A stretch of DNA of 64,000 nucleotides from Akkermansia muciniphila (GTDB lineage: Bacteria; Verrucomicrobiota; Verrucomicrobiia; Verrucomicrobiales; Akkermansiaceae): NCBI GenBank assembly GCA_945890645.1, contig CAMDCV010000011.1:33833-97832 (forward strand), in the 5' to 3' direction. The position numbers and the translations under genes were made by a program. The notes under the pieces are model-generated. The model was given only the letters and a program-made list of their open reading frames with translations, searched no databases and was not told where the DNA came from. Of the stretch, positions 8,427-17,772 are shown piece by piece (positions within the stretch are counted from its first letter, which is position 1; every line of letters starts with the position of its first letter).

Positions 8427-11400
8427 TCAGTTGATCGTCTTGTCCACGCGTGAATTGCTGCCATTCCGCTCGGGAAATGCGCAAACCACCGCGACGATAG
8501 GGATTGCTCAATCGTACGCCTGTTACGGGCTGACCATTGATCGTGACCGAGATCGGCCCGCATCCTGTAGCACCTACCCGATATTCCACATGCCAACGAT
8601 GGCCGGCAACGGTCACCGACGCCTTGAGACCTGAAAGTACAGGGTCGATCACGGGGTCGAGGATCACGCCATCCGCCTCCAAACGGATGCCAAGAAAACT
8701 CTGTAAGATCAGCCGCACCGCGATCCCTGAACCACTGGAATACACGCGCCAACCACCTTCAAGGCTAACATCTTCAGCCTTCACACGATGATAATTTTCG
8801 AAAGCATCGTATCGGTCAGTAAAGGCAGCGTCAGAACTGGAGTAATAACAATTCGACTGTCGCAACGCCGCGGATTTGACAATCGACTGCATGCCTATCG
8901 GATTGATTTGCTGCAATGCTATAAACAACCCAGGCGCATCGCCATAACGAGCCAAAGCCTCCGCGTAACGAATGTGCGCATGCATATACATGATTCCAAT
9001 TTCACGACCAAAAAAGCTAGCTGTTTCAGCGCGTTGGAAATTGCGGGAAATACCTCCCTGATACGGCATCGGACGATCAAACAAACGCGCACCATCGGGA
9101 CCTAACAGATTTTCTCGTAATATTTGCAAATGTTGACCTGCCTGTTCAAGAGAGAACATATCGTTGATGATGCCATGAATGATCGGCAAAACGCTATAGG
9201 ACAAGCCTGTGTTTTGATCATTGGGATGCAACATCGCTTCGCGTCCCCCTTCCGGGTGAAAATAGAGCAAGCCCGTCACGATACCATCGATCACAAGAAT
9301 CTTATGAAATTGCTGCAGAATTACAGCCGCATGTTCGCGCAAGGCCTGTGCTTCCGCTGCTCGATCCAATCGAACGTAAGCATCAGCGAGCGTGCGATAG
9401 GTTTGGTAGTTGAGGGTGACTGTCCACGAACTGCAAAGATGATCACGCATCTCCGACTTTGCTGGTTGCAGGGAATCATTCCAATCGCCATGGCCATAGG
9501 CAGCTAAAACAGTTCCAGTGATCACACGCCGACGCATCAAGTCCAGCGCTCTTTCTACATGCTCTGCGATCGTCACCGATTCCGCCTTCATATCACCTTC
9601 TGGATGAAAATACGGCAATCGCTCGTCAAGGATCGAGCCATCGCGTGTCGCGCACAAGTATTCCGCAAGTGCCAGTACCGGCCAGTAAACGATGTCACCA
9701 TGAGAGTCACCGGGGCGTATGTTGCGTTCGCGCTCGAAAAACATGAACCACTGCGGCCAATCGCCATCAGGATTCTGCTGGCGGAAAACCCGACACAATA
9801 GATCGCGCGCTGAAGAGAAATGTCCGAGCGATAGCAGCAACTCCATCGGGCCTTGGCAAACATCTCGCGTTCCCCAGCCGCCGCCAGAATATTGCTCCAA
9901 TCCGCGTGGCGACAGATAATGCACTAAAGCATTGTTCACCAACCAAGGAATGATTTCCGTAATTGCCGATACTGCCTGCACATTCGCGTTTCCTCTCTCT
10001 AACGATAATTGCCAGTCCTGTGCGCCAGCAGACCTACCGTCGAGTGGGACAGAGTTCAACAAATGTCCTTCAATGGACAGCTTCACCGACTGCATGGGCT
10101 TCGATTGCAAACACAAGAACGGCTCGTTTCGAGAAATGCCATCGTTCCAGAGCATCTCATCGCCACCTACTTTTTCCCAAATGACGGCATCATCCCATGC
10201 GATGACAAAATTGCCTTCGGGAAAACGACGCCCGACATCGCTCTCGGCAATCGCTCGCACCACGACTTGATTCGCCTCTTGAGCAAACAAGACGGGCCCC
10301 GGTTGCAGACCGTCATCGCCGTTCAATGCAACATGATGCGACAACAAAAACCGCAGCGCTGGTCCTTCAATGACTCGTATTGATAGAGCCAATTCATGAG
10401 TCTCTTCACCAGCACTAGATACAACTTCGATAAGACCTGAAGAAAATCGATAGATCCATCGGCATTCTTTCGCCGCCATGCAAAACGCCGACGGCACACC
10501 GAGCAAACACCACACGCCATCGACCTCTACAAAGACCCGCTGACCATGGCTGCGAAATACGCCCAAGTACGTATGGCAAGTCGAGAGAAAGCGATTGATG
10601 CTGACATGCCCCTGCGTGACCATCGAATGAAACACTCCACTCATCCAAGCAGTACTGGTCATCGATGCCTCATCCGGCACCAGCGCCGCTCCACTGCGCA
10701 TGATGTGACCATGCGGACGTAGTACTTTTCCTTCCTTGGCCCGCATGACAACGTGCTCGTGTTTGGGAGTAAAGAATGACAATAGTTGACTGCCCGAAAA
10801 CTCTTCCTGCAAACGTTCACTGCCGAAAAGTTGATCAAGTTCGGTAATATCGAGATCAATCACGAACAAAAAGCGCGCATCGGAAAATGTTCCACCCATC
10901 CTCTCCCGACGAGTTGAGGTCACGGGCCATGGCGGACAAATCGCTTCAGGCAGCGCTAGCGCTTGATCAACACGACTCACATCATCCATCGACAAAGCCG
11001 CTGGGTGATCCATCACGACCTGCGCAAAAAAACCTCGTTCCGTCGACTGCCCCGGATCTAACAAAAAACATTCCTCCTGCAAGGCCACCAGAGAGTGCTC
11101 ATGCTGCAATCGTTTGCCCGGCAATCCATGGCTCAGTCCGATGGCTGTTTCGGTCAAACGAAATTCCCTACCATACACAGAAAGGGCATCCGTTGCATAC
11201 GAAACTGCGTTGCCCAGCGAACCGATCAACAACGACGGGAAACGACCACCCATCGGTTGATTCTGCCGCGATGCCACACACACGCCATGCTGATCATGAT
11301 GAAGCGCGACATGATCAATGTACTGGCTCACATAATATTCGTTCAGTCTCGCCGCACCGTAATGTGCCAACCCCACGTCCTGCGTGTGGATCAGATCACA

Positions 11401-11778
11401 TCGACAACTTTCCGAGCGAAGATTTTCGATGCGCACATACCAAAACCACACCGCTTCTGACTCCGCGAATAAGAGCCGAACTTGCAGTCGAAGGTTTAGC
11501 CACGAGCCCTCGCCGTCCATACCTCGCTCTTCAAATTTCCAATGCAGCGGACTATTCGGTCCTAACAAAGGAATCACTTCAACGGAATCAGCGCTATGCA
11601 CCCGCAAGTAAACATTGCAAGGGCCTGCCTCCACCGCACTGGTCGGAAATAAATTGATCAGACAATCTTCGCAATCGATGCGCCTCACGGAACCATTGTG
11701 ATTCAGCGTGACGCGTGGACCCGCAGGACTCGATGCCACGAAGGGAAAAGCCGTAGCAAGAGAAGGGATATCGCTCAT
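8410..11778 (-). CDS. GH94-type glycoside phosphorylase-like protein
   Basis: 1122 residues. The C-terminal two thirds match the GH94 (glycosyltransferase 36 superfamily) catalytic barrel: GGWGTRDVCQGPMELLLSLG near residue 637, where the Asp of the RDxxQ motif is the usual acid catalyst; then GDWPQWFMFF, GDSHGDIVYWPVLALAEYL; and GHGDWNDSLQP near residue 760, the well-known GDWND motif. The N-terminal part is the beta-sandwich that precedes the barrel in this family. GH94 enzymes split beta-glucosides such as cellobiose, laminaribiose or cyclic beta-1,2-glucans with phosphate. The size is nearer to large phosphorylases than to cyclic glucan synthases (over 2500 residues). No export signal is seen. 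It starts 27 bp after an ABC-type membrane protein on the same strand. Substrate is unknown. Confidence 0.75.
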   Translation of the reverse strand: MSDIPSLATAFPFVASSPAGPRVTLNHNGSVRRIDCEDCLINLFPTSAVEAGPCNVYLRVHSADSVEVIPLLGPNSPLHWKFEERGMDGEGSWLNLRLQVRLLFAESEAVWFWYVRIENLRSESCRCDLIHTQDVGLAHYGAARLNEYYVSQYIDHVALHHDQHGVCVASRQNQPMGGRFPSLLIGSLGNAVSYATDALSVYGREFRLTETAIGLSHGLPGKRLQHEHSLVALQEECFLLDPGQSTERGFFAQVVMDHPAALSMDDVSRVDQALALPEAICPPWPVTSTRRERMGGTFSDARFLFVIDLDITELDQLFGSERLQEEFSGSQLLSFFTPKHEHVVMRAKEGKVLRPHGHIMRSGAALVPDEASMTSTAWMSGVFHSMVTQGHVSINRFLSTCHTYLGVFRSHGQRVFVEVDGVWCLLGVPSAFCMAAKECRWIYRFSSGLIEVVSSAGEETHELALSIRVIEGPALRFLLSHHVALNGDDGLQPGPVLFAQEANQVVVRAIAESDVGRRFPEGNFVIAWDDAVIWEKVGGDEMLWNDGISRNEPFLCLQSKPMQSVKLSIEGHLLNSVPLDGRSAGAQDWQLSLERGNANVQAVSAITEIIPWLVNNALVHYLSPRGLEQYSGGGWGTRDVCQGPMELLLSLGHFSSARDLLCRVFRQQNPDGDWPQWFMFFERERNIRPGDSHGDIVYWPVLALAEYLCATRDGSILDERLPYFHPEGDMKAESVTIAEHVERALDLMRRRVITGTVLAAYGHGDWNDSLQPAKSEMRDHLCSSWTVTLNYQTYRTLADAYVRLDRAAEAQALREHAAVILQQFHKILVIDGIVTGLLYFHPEGGREAMLHPNDQNTGLSYSVLPIIHGIINDMFSLEQAGQHLQILRENLLGPDGARLFDRPMPYQGGISRNFQRAETASFFGREIGIMYMHAHIRYAEALARYGDAPGLFIALQQINPIGMQSIVKSAALRQSNCYYSSSDAAFTDRYDAFENYHRVKAEDVSLEGGWRVYSSGSGIAVRLILQSFLGIRLEADGVILDPVIDPVLSGLKASVTVAGHRWHVEYRVGATGCGPISVTINGQPVTGVRLSNPYRRGGLRISRAEWQQFTRGQDDQLIIDLE

Positions 11779-11805
11779 GTGGTTGTGGTTTTTGTTAGAA
11801 TATAA

Positions 11806-12852
11806 TCAGTCGGAATCTGGTGGCCCAATTTTTTCACCACAGCGCTCGGCGTGATCCGTAAACTCTGAAAGTCGCGCCACCACCGAAGCATAGGACGAGA
11901 TCGCTTGAAATTGTGTCACGATTAGCGAAAACGCACCTAATAGAGCAGCAAAAGCCATAGCCGATTGTCCAATCACACCAAATTCCACTTTCCCATCGAT
12001 AAACAGAGGCGCGACCAGCAATACAGGAATTAGTTGAATCATATAATTGTAACCCGTACTAAAAAAACTTAAATTCCGATTCACCGCGATAATGCGACGC
12101 ATGTTAACAACCAACTCGTTGATCCGCGTGGCGATGCGATCAAGCAATTGTTTGTCATTCATGGGCTCCACTTCTTGTTCTGCGTGCTCACGTATGCGAA
12201 TCAACTCCAAACGCAGATTCGCTTCGAAGTCGGAACGCTCGTAATTCAAACGAATCAAGGGACGACCCAACCAAATCGTGAATAAAGAACCGACGATGGC
12301 ATACAACACAGAAACGCCAAATAACTTCGGACTAATTTGCCATAAAACACCAGAAAAAGAAATCACTGTCAGTGTAGCGTTGATCATCATCAACACAAAC
12401 GACAGCGTGGTAGTCGTTAGTTGCCGCACGTCCTCAGTCATGCGCTGGTCGGGATTGCTTAAGACATCTTGGCCACAGCGCGGCAAATAGAGTTGGCGGG
12501 TAATGTAAATGTCGGTAATGCGCCGAGTCAGCCACTCTCGCCATACAAGCCCCAGATGCTCTTCGGTATACCGAAACAAAACCGCAAACAAAGTACTCGC
12601 GGCAAATACCGCAATAAATAACCACGCGTAATAAACGAATTCCGGCCTATCCCGACCTTCGATCGCCGACATGAAATAGCGGCCCACAAAGCTATTGGCG
12701 ACATTCATTACGTTGATCGCGATCATCAACAAAAACAAAGAAATAAGCATCCATCGAGCGCGGGCTCCTACGTCTGAAACGAGAAAATAGCCGATGGCAT
12801 TGAGTAATCGTCGCAACGTTTGCCTGACCGAAATAGTATTTTCCTGCTTCAT
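11806..12852 (-). CDS. ABC transporter membrane domain (SbmA/BacA or YddA type) without an ATPase domain
   Basis: 348 residues with about six hydrophobic segments (for example WMLISLFLLMIAINVMNVANSFVG, FVYYAWLFIAVFAASTLFAVLF, LSFVLMMINATLTVISFSGVLW and MIQLIPVLLVAPLFI). HLGLVWREWLTRRITDIYI followed by NPDQRMTEDVRQLTTTTLSF is typical of the ABC_membrane_2/SbmA family (PF06472/PF05992). YddA-type members carry a C-terminal nucleotide-binding domain, but this protein stops after the membrane domain, and no Walker A protein lies next to it. It therefore resembles the shorter SbmA/BacA group, which moves peptides using the proton gradient; this one is shorter still. The pairing with a GH94-type gene suggests transport of an oligosaccharide or glycoconjugate, but this is inference. 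The gene is divergent from nuoG across a 312-bp gap. Confidence 0.65.
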   Translation of the reverse strand: MKQENTISVRQTLRRLLNAIGYFLVSDVGARARWMLISLFLLMIAINVMNVANSFVGRYFMSAIEGRDRPEFVYYAWLFIAVFAASTLFAVLFRYTEEHLGLVWREWLTRRITDIYITRQLYLPRCGQDVLSNPDQRMTEDVRQLTTTTLSFVLMMINATLTVISFSGVLWQISPKLFGVSVLYAIVGSLFTIWLGRPLIRLNYERSDFEANLRLELIRIREHAEQEVEPMNDKQLLDRIATRINELVVNMRRIIAVNRNLSFFSTGYNYMIQLIPVLLVAPLFIDGKVEFGVIGQSAMAFAALLGAFSLIVTQFQAISSYASVVARLSEFTDHAERCGEKIGPPDSD

Positions 12853-13067
12853 GGCTGTTTTTTCAAATCGATATTACCCCTACTTTGCCGTCTGGCATGA
12901 GACTTTCCAGAGGTGTAAGATATCGGCGAATGCAGAAAACCACGTTGTTACTCATTGGATAAGCAAGACATACACAAATGTCGGAATGCGTGCAATCGCC
13001 ATCTTTAGGCGCTCCACACTATCTTTTTTGCCGCTATGAATTGATGTAATAGCCCCACTGGATGAGC

Positions 13068-13085
13068 TTGTGAAATTTTTCACAA
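13068..13085. promoter_or_regulatory. Perfect TGTGA-N6-TCACA palindrome upstream of nuoG
   Basis: An 18-bp perfect inverted repeat (TTGTGAAA, TT, TTTCACAA) containing the consensus CRP/FNR-family recognition pattern. It lies in the 312-bp divergent gap (12853-13164) between the membrane-protein gene and nuoG, centred about 50 bp upstream of the proposed nuo transcription start and just upstream of its -35 box. That position suits an activator. The rest of the gap holds nothing else I can name. Confidence 0.55.
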
Positions 13086-13092
13086 AGTAGGC

Positions 13093-13121
13093 TTGCACCG
13101 CCGAGGGGAAAAAGCCATAGT
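13093..13121 (+). promoter_or_regulatory. Candidate nuo operon promoter
   Basis: TTGCAC (13093-13098) and CATAGT (13116-13121) are separated by exactly 17 bp. The predicted start near 13128 leaves a 37-nt leader before the nuoG ATG. The boxes are each one or two bases off consensus. The adjacent palindrome at 13068-13085 supports a regulated promoter here. Confidence 0.4.
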
Positions 13122-13164
13122 CCGCGCGCTAAGGAAAATTTTCTAAAGCGCATCCAATTTTGCC

Positions 13165-14925
13165 ATGAGCGACACCACAACGGCCCCTGCGGAAATCAAG
13201 CTTCCCAAAGACCTCGCTGCCGAAAAAGGCATGGTCAACGTGCAAATCGACGGCGTTTGGCACCAGTTCCCACGCGGGACCCGCATGATCGAGGCCTGCC
13301 GCGCCGTGCAAGTAGAAGTGCCGCACTATTGTTACCACCCGAAACTTTCCGCCCCCGGCAACTGCCGCATGTGCCTTGTGCAAATGGGCATGCCCCCACG
13401 CCCTGCTCCGGGACAAGAACCAGCACGTGACGAAAAAGGCTACGAAAATATCGGCTGGATGCCGCGTCCGGTCATCGCTTGCGCGAATACCGTAAGCGAA
13501 AACATGGGCATCCGCACCAAGGGCGAGCTCGTGGAAAAATGCCGCGAGGGTGTCATGGAATTTCTTCTCATTAACCACCCACTCGATTGCCCGATCTGCG
13601 ACCAAGCGGGCGAATGCCGCTTGCAAGAATTTTCCGTCGGCTTCGGCAAGGGCAGCTCGCGTTTTGTCGATCTAAAGGTCAAGAAGCCGAAAAATGTCGA
13701 CATCGGCCCGCGCATCCGACTCGACGACGAACGCTGCATCATGTGCAGCCGCTGCATCCGCTTCATGGACGAAGTTGCTGGCGATCCGGTGCTCGGCTTT
13801 ACGCAGCGCGGCACCCACACGACTCTCACTGTGCATCCGGGTCGCAGGCTTGATTCGAATTACTCTCTCAACACTGCCGACATTTGCCCGGTTGGTGCTC
13901 TGACCTCGAACGACTTCCGTTTCCAAATGCGCGTCTGGTTCCTCAAGGAATCGAAGAGCATCGACGTCAACTGCGGCACTGGCACGAACATCACCATCTG
14001 GACCCGCGGTAACCAAATCCATCGCATCACCCCGCGCCAAAACGATGCCGTCAATTCCTGCTGGATGCCTGACTCGCATCGACTGAATTTTCATCACATC
14101 GATAGCGATGCCCGACTCACCGAGCCCCTGCAACGCGACGCGGCAGGCCAACACCATCCGATCACCTGGGCGGAGGCCAATCATTCGATCGCCGAGGGAT
14201 TGAAGAATTTTGCCGCTACGCAAATTGCAATCATTGGTTCCGGCCGCATGACGAACGAAGAACTCTTCCTCACCAAGCAGCTTGCCGATCAATGGGGAGA
14301 CACTTGGCTCAGCCTCGTGCCACGCACCGGTGAGGCCGACCATTTGTTGGTGGCCGCTGACCGCAATCCAAACACCACTGGCGCGCAACTCATCTGGCAA
14401 AGTGCCGATCCAGCCGGTTCGCTCAATTCCATCCGCGATGGCATTCGCAATGGCAGCATTAAGGCGCTCATCTCTCTCGGTGAAGACCTCATCAGCGATG
14501 CGGGCTTCACTACCGAAGACCTCGCCAAGCTTGAATTCCACGTTCACAGCAACATCCTCGCGAATCCCACAGCAAGCGCTGCCGCTATCGTATTGCCCGC
14601 CGCAGCTTTCTCCGAAAAACGCGGCTCGATGGTCAATCTCAGCGGTCGCCTGCAACGCCTCAATGCAGCCTGCACTCCCCCTGGACAAGCACAAGACGAC
14701 TGGGAAATCCTCCGCGATTTGCTCAACACTGTGGACAATGAGCCACAACAAATGCCGAACATTGAAAACGTTTTCAAAAAACTCAGTGAAAGCATTAGCG
14801 AGTTCGAAAATCTTACCCTCTCCCGCATCACCGATCAAGGCGTCGTCATCACCGAAACCAATCACCGCATTCCGCTTCTAGAAAATGAACGTGCTCGCAA
14901 GGCGGCCGGTGTGATTAATGGTTGA
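13165..14925 (+). CDS. nuoG: NADH-quinone oxidoreductase subunit G
   Basis: 586 residues; peripheral-arm Fe-S subunit of complex I. Order of features: an N-terminal 2Fe-2S ferredoxin domain with HYCYHPKLSAPGNCRMCLV and a later VIACANTV cysteine; the His-Cys3 motif HPLDCPICDQAGECRLQEF that binds a 4Fe-4S cluster; a further 4Fe-4S set in RCIMCSRCIRFMDEVAG and DICPVGAL; then a shortened molybdopterin-oxidoreductase-like region. Many NuoG proteins are 700-900 residues, so the C-terminal domain is reduced here. The ATG at 13165 is preceded by no Shine-Dalgarno sequence. It is the first gene of the complex I run, followed after 25 bp by nuoH. Confidence 0.92.
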   Translation: MSDTTTAPAEIKLPKDLAAEKGMVNVQIDGVWHQFPRGTRMIEACRAVQVEVPHYCYHPKLSAPGNCRMCLVQMGMPPRPAPGQEPARDEKGYENIGWMPRPVIACANTVSENMGIRTKGELVEKCREGVMEFLLINHPLDCPICDQAGECRLQEFSVGFGKGSSRFVDLKVKKPKNVDIGPRIRLDDERCIMCSRCIRFMDEVAGDPVLGFTQRGTHTTLTVHPGRRLDSNYSLNTADICPVGALTSNDFRFQMRVWFLKESKSIDVNCGTGTNITIWTRGNQIHRITPRQNDAVNSCWMPDSHRLNFHHIDSDARLTEPLQRDAAGQHHPITWAEANHSIAEGLKNFAATQIAIIGSGRMTNEELFLTKQLADQWGDTWLSLVPRTGEADHLLVAADRNPNTTGAQLIWQSADPAGSLNSIRDGIRNGSIKALISLGEDLISDAGFTTEDLAKLEFHVHSNILANPTASAAAIVLPAAAFSEKRGSMVNLSGRLQRLNAACTPPGQAQDDWEILRDLLNTVDNEPQQMPNIENVFKKLSESISEFENLTLSRITDQGVVITETNHRIPLLENERARKAAGVING

Positions 14926-14950
14926 TAAGTAATTTTACACTCACCACAAC

Positions 14951-16207
14951 ATGGACTTTGCCCTCATCATCACCATCCTCATCAAAATCATCACGCTCAC
15001 TTTCGTAGTGGTGCTGCCTTTGGTGCCGATTTCCGTTTATTTTGAACGACGTTTTTCAGCGATCATTCAAGACCGTGTCGGACCAAACCGCGTGGGCATT
15101 CCGCTTACTTTGTTCGGAGCGAAAAAGGACTTCTCTTTTTTCGGATTGGTGCAACCAGTGGCGGATGGCATCAAGTTGTTTCTCAAAGAAGACTTCACCC
15201 CAGCTCATGTGCGGAAAGCGTTTTACTGGATGGCTCCGGCTCTCACCGTTGCTCCAGCGCTGATTACTCTCTGCGTGATTCCTTTCGGCAGCGATATTCA
15301 ATTGCCCGGCATGGATCCGGTGAAATTGGTTATCGCTGATATTAATGTCGGTCCGCTCTTCATCTTCGCAGTTGCCTCGCTTTCGGTTTACGGGATTACT
15401 CTTGCGGGTTGGTCGTCGAATTCGAAATTTCCTTTCATCGGTGGCGTGCGTTCAACCGCGCAAATGATTTCCTACGAAATTGCGTTAGGTCTTTCGATCA
15501 TTCCCGTGCTGCTGTATTTCGGTGAGTTGAATCTTTCAAAAATCGTGCAATACCAAGCCGATCACGGCTGGTTGCTGCTGCCATTTTGGGGCCACGGCGA
15601 AGGGGCACTATCGCTGGCTAGCAAAATGATATTCTGGATTCCCGCTTTCATCTCTTTCTTGATTTTCACAATCTCAATTTTCGCAGAAACGAACCGCATG
15701 CCTTTCGACTTGCCCGAGTGCGAAACGGAGCTCGTGGGTGGCTACCATACCGAATATTCTTCGATGAAATTCGCGATGTTTTTCATGGGTGAATATGCCG
15801 CGATGGTTGTCGGCTCGGCACTGATCGTGACCTTATTCCTCGGTGGGTGGTCGGTCGGATTTGGACTGGATGCAGGCATCGCCGGTTGGGCCATCGGAGA
15901 TTTCAAGATCGGCGGCTTTGTCCATCTCGGCGTCTTCCTTGCCAAAGTAGTAGCGTTTATTCTGTTTTTCATCCTAGTGCGCTGGACAGTGCCCCGTTTC
16001 CGCTACGACCAACTCATGAAGCTCGGCTGGGTTATTTTCTTCGAAGCCGCTCTCATCAATGTTTTCCTCGCAGCGCTCGTCATCGCCTCTGGTTCCGGTA
16101 AATTCACACCGCTGATCCTCGCGATCGGTGGCGTGTTGTTGGTCGTTACCACCGCTGCCATCATTTACGTCGCCAAAGTTTCCGAACCAAAAGCTCGCAT
16201 CGTCTAA
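14951..16207 (+). CDS. nuoH: NADH-quinone oxidoreductase subunit H
   Basis: 418 residues, an integral membrane subunit at the junction of the membrane and peripheral arms, lining the quinone site. Hallmarks are YFERRFSAIIQDRVGPNRVG near the start, GVRSTAQMISYEIALGLSIIPVLL in the middle, and NRMPFDLPECETELVGGYHTEYSSMKFAMFFMGEYA, with the conserved acidic loop. The C-terminus is extended by about 60 residues with two more hydrophobic segments and ends in a basic VAKVSEPKARIV. It lies 25 bp after nuoG and 17 bp before nuoI. Translation begins after a pyrimidine-poor gap with no ribosome-binding motif. Confidence 0.95.
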   Translation: MDFALIITILIKIITLTFVVVLPLVPISVYFERRFSAIIQDRVGPNRVGIPLTLFGAKKDFSFFGLVQPVADGIKLFLKEDFTPAHVRKAFYWMAPALTVAPALITLCVIPFGSDIQLPGMDPVKLVIADINVGPLFIFAVASLSVYGITLAGWSSNSKFPFIGGVRSTAQMISYEIALGLSIIPVLLYFGELNLSKIVQYQADHGWLLLPFWGHGEGALSLASKMIFWIPAFISFLIFTISIFAETNRMPFDLPECETELVGGYHTEYSSMKFAMFFMGEYAAMVVGSALIVTLFLGGWSVGFGLDAGIAGWAIGDFKIGGFVHLGVFLAKVVAFILFFILVRWTVPRFRYDQLMKLGWVIFFEAALINVFLAALVIASGSGKFTPLILAIGGVLLVVTTAAIIYVAKVSEPKARIV

Positions 16208-16224
16208 ACTCTCTCACTTTTTCT

Positions 16225-16791
16225 ATGGCCATTGTCAAACTCACACGCCCCAAACTCTCTGTCGGAGAGAAAATCTATTTTGACGCACTGATCAAAGGAT
16301 TTTTCCTCACCATGAAACACGCGGTCGCATCGCTGATGAATCGATCGCGCGGTGCCAAAGACATGGCATCATCGGGACTCGGTGTGACCATGCAATACCC
16401 GGAACAACGCTGGGACGATCACTTGCCCGAACACTATCGCGGCGCACCGACTCTCGTCACGGATGAGCAAGGTCGCGAGCGCTGTGTCTCTTGTCAGTTG
16501 TGCGAATTCATTTGCCCACCGAAAGCGATCAAGATCATCCCTGGCGAAATCCCGTCCGATGATCCATGGGCCAAAGTGGAAAAACGTCCCAAGGAATTCG
16601 ATATCGACATGATCCGCTGCATCTATTGCGGGATGTGCGAAGAAGTTTGCCCCGAGCAAGCGATCTACCTTCGCAAGGACTATCTCATTTCCGGCCTGAC
16701 TCGCGCGGAAATGGTCCACGATAAGAAAAAGCTCTATGAAATCGGCGGCGTGCGCGTCGGACTGGTCAACAAGTGGAACGAAATCAAATAA
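16225..16791 (+). CDS. nuoI: NADH-quinone oxidoreductase subunit I
   Basis: 188 residues with two classical 4Fe-4S ferredoxin motifs, CVSCQLCEFICPPKAIKI and CIYCGMCEEVCPEQAIYL, which carry the N6a and N6b clusters passing electrons towards the quinone site. The N-terminal amphipathic part (FLTMKHAVASLMNR) is typical of the subunit and touches the membrane. The gene follows nuoH by 17 bp with a CTCTCTCACTTTTTCT leader. Length and order match standard complex I operons. Confidence 0.95.
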   Translation: MAIVKLTRPKLSVGEKIYFDALIKGFFLTMKHAVASLMNRSRGAKDMASSGLGVTMQYPEQRWDDHLPEHYRGAPTLVTDEQGRERCVSCQLCEFICPPKAIKIIPGEIPSDDPWAKVEKRPKEFDIDMIRCIYCGMCEEVCPEQAIYLRKDYLISGLTRAEMVHDKKKLYEIGGVRVGLVNKWNEIK

Positions 16792-16824
16792 CGTTGCTCA
16801 TTTTTTTCTAACTCATCTACACTC

Positions 16825-17421
16825 ATGCCCTCGCCCATCTTTTGGCTTTTTGCTCTTATCATGCTCTTCGGTGCTGCTGCCGTTGTGTTCCTGCCTAATC
16901 CTGTAGCGAGTGCGATGTCGATGGTGGCATCCTTTGTCGGCCTCGCGGGATTATTCATCGGTCTCAATGCCTACTTTGCTGGAATCATTCAAATCCTCGT
17001 CTATGCCGGCGCCATCATGGTGTTGTTTATCTTCATCATCATGCTTCTGGATCTGAATACGGATAAAAAGCGCGCGCCGAAGATGATGCCCTTATTTGCC
17101 GGGTTAGGGATCGTGATTGCGTTTACGATTCAATTGATCGGAGTCATCAGCACCACACCTAACAAAGAAATGGCTGCACTCAATCTGCCCGCTGCCGCCG
17201 AGCATTACATGAACACTGTGCCAGTGGAAGGCAAACCGGGCGAGACTATAAAAGTCGCCACGCAGATTTCTAACAATCTCAGCGACAACACTTTGCCCGA
17301 TGTTCACTTGATAGGTCTCAGCCTCTTTACCGAATACAACCTGCCGCTGCAAATTCTCGGCGTGCTGCTCTTGGTCGCGACGGTCGGAGTCGTGGTTCTC
17401 TCGAAAAAACAAATTCCCTAA
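16825..17421 (+). CDS. nuoJ: NADH-quinone oxidoreductase subunit J
   Basis: 198 residues, with about five membrane helices. The conserved segment AYFAGIIQILVYAGAIMVLFIFIIMLLDL in the third helix is diagnostic for NuoJ. A loop of about 60 residues (roughly 110-165) precedes the last helix. It is part of the membrane arm next to NuoK and NuoA. nuoK begins 6 bp after its stop, and the leader TTTTTTTCTAACTCATC before its ATG has no Shine-Dalgarno match. Confidence 0.93.
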   Translation: MPSPIFWLFALIMLFGAAAVVFLPNPVASAMSMVASFVGLAGLFIGLNAYFAGIIQILVYAGAIMVLFIFIIMLLDLNTDKKRAPKMMPLFAGLGIVIAFTIQLIGVISTTPNKEMAALNLPAAAEHYMNTVPVEGKPGETIKVATQISNNLSDNTLPDVHLIGLSLFTEYNLPLQILGVLLLVATVGVVVLSKKQIP

Positions 17422-17427
17422 CTCACC

Positions 17428-17748
17428 ATGCCCTCTCTGAATGAATATCTGTTAGTCGCAGGAATCCTTTTTGCCATCGGCCTCACGGGCGTGGTGCTGC
17501 GTCGCAACATCATCATTGTCTTCATGTGCCTTGAGTTAATGCTTAGTGCCGCCAACCTTACGCTGATTGCCTTTTCGCGTTTCAATCCGAACCCACACGG
17601 TCTGCCAGATGTGCATGGTCAGATGTTAGTATTTTTTGTCATCACCGTGGCGGCGGCCGAAGTCGCCGTCGGACTTGCCATCATCGTCGCGCTCTATCGC
17701 TCGCGTCAGACGATTTACACCGATGAACTCACCACGCTGAAAGGCTAA
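17428..17748 (+). CDS. nuoK: NADH-quinone oxidoreductase subunit K
   Basis: 106 residues with three membrane helices, the normal size for the family. The second helix carries [18 protein letters not shown] with the membrane-embedded Glu essential for proton movement, and the third carries [18 protein letters not shown] with the second conserved Glu. It begins 6 bp after nuoJ and precedes nuoL by 24 bp. Confidence 0.95.
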   Translation: MPSLNEYLLVAGILFAIGLTGVVLRRNIIIVFMCLELMLSAANLTLIAFSRFNPNPHGLPDVHGQMLVFFVITVAAAEVAVGLAIIVALYRSRQTIYTDELTTLKG

Positions 17749-17772
17749 TTTTCTACTCTAACGAATTTTCTC

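Noticed and set aside
10887..11657. 256-codon open frame on the plus strand
   Set aside because: It is antisense to the GH94-type gene, has biased composition rich in His, Pro and Arg, and no domain.
11806..12852. Frameshifted YddA-type transporter with a lost ATPase domain
   Set aside because: The downstream 27 bp lead straight to the GH94-type start, with no remnant of Walker motifs in any frame that I could see; it looks like a complete short protein.
13672..14865. 397-codon open frame on the minus strand
   Set aside because: It is the antisense shadow of nuoG, whose Fe-S motifs are clear.
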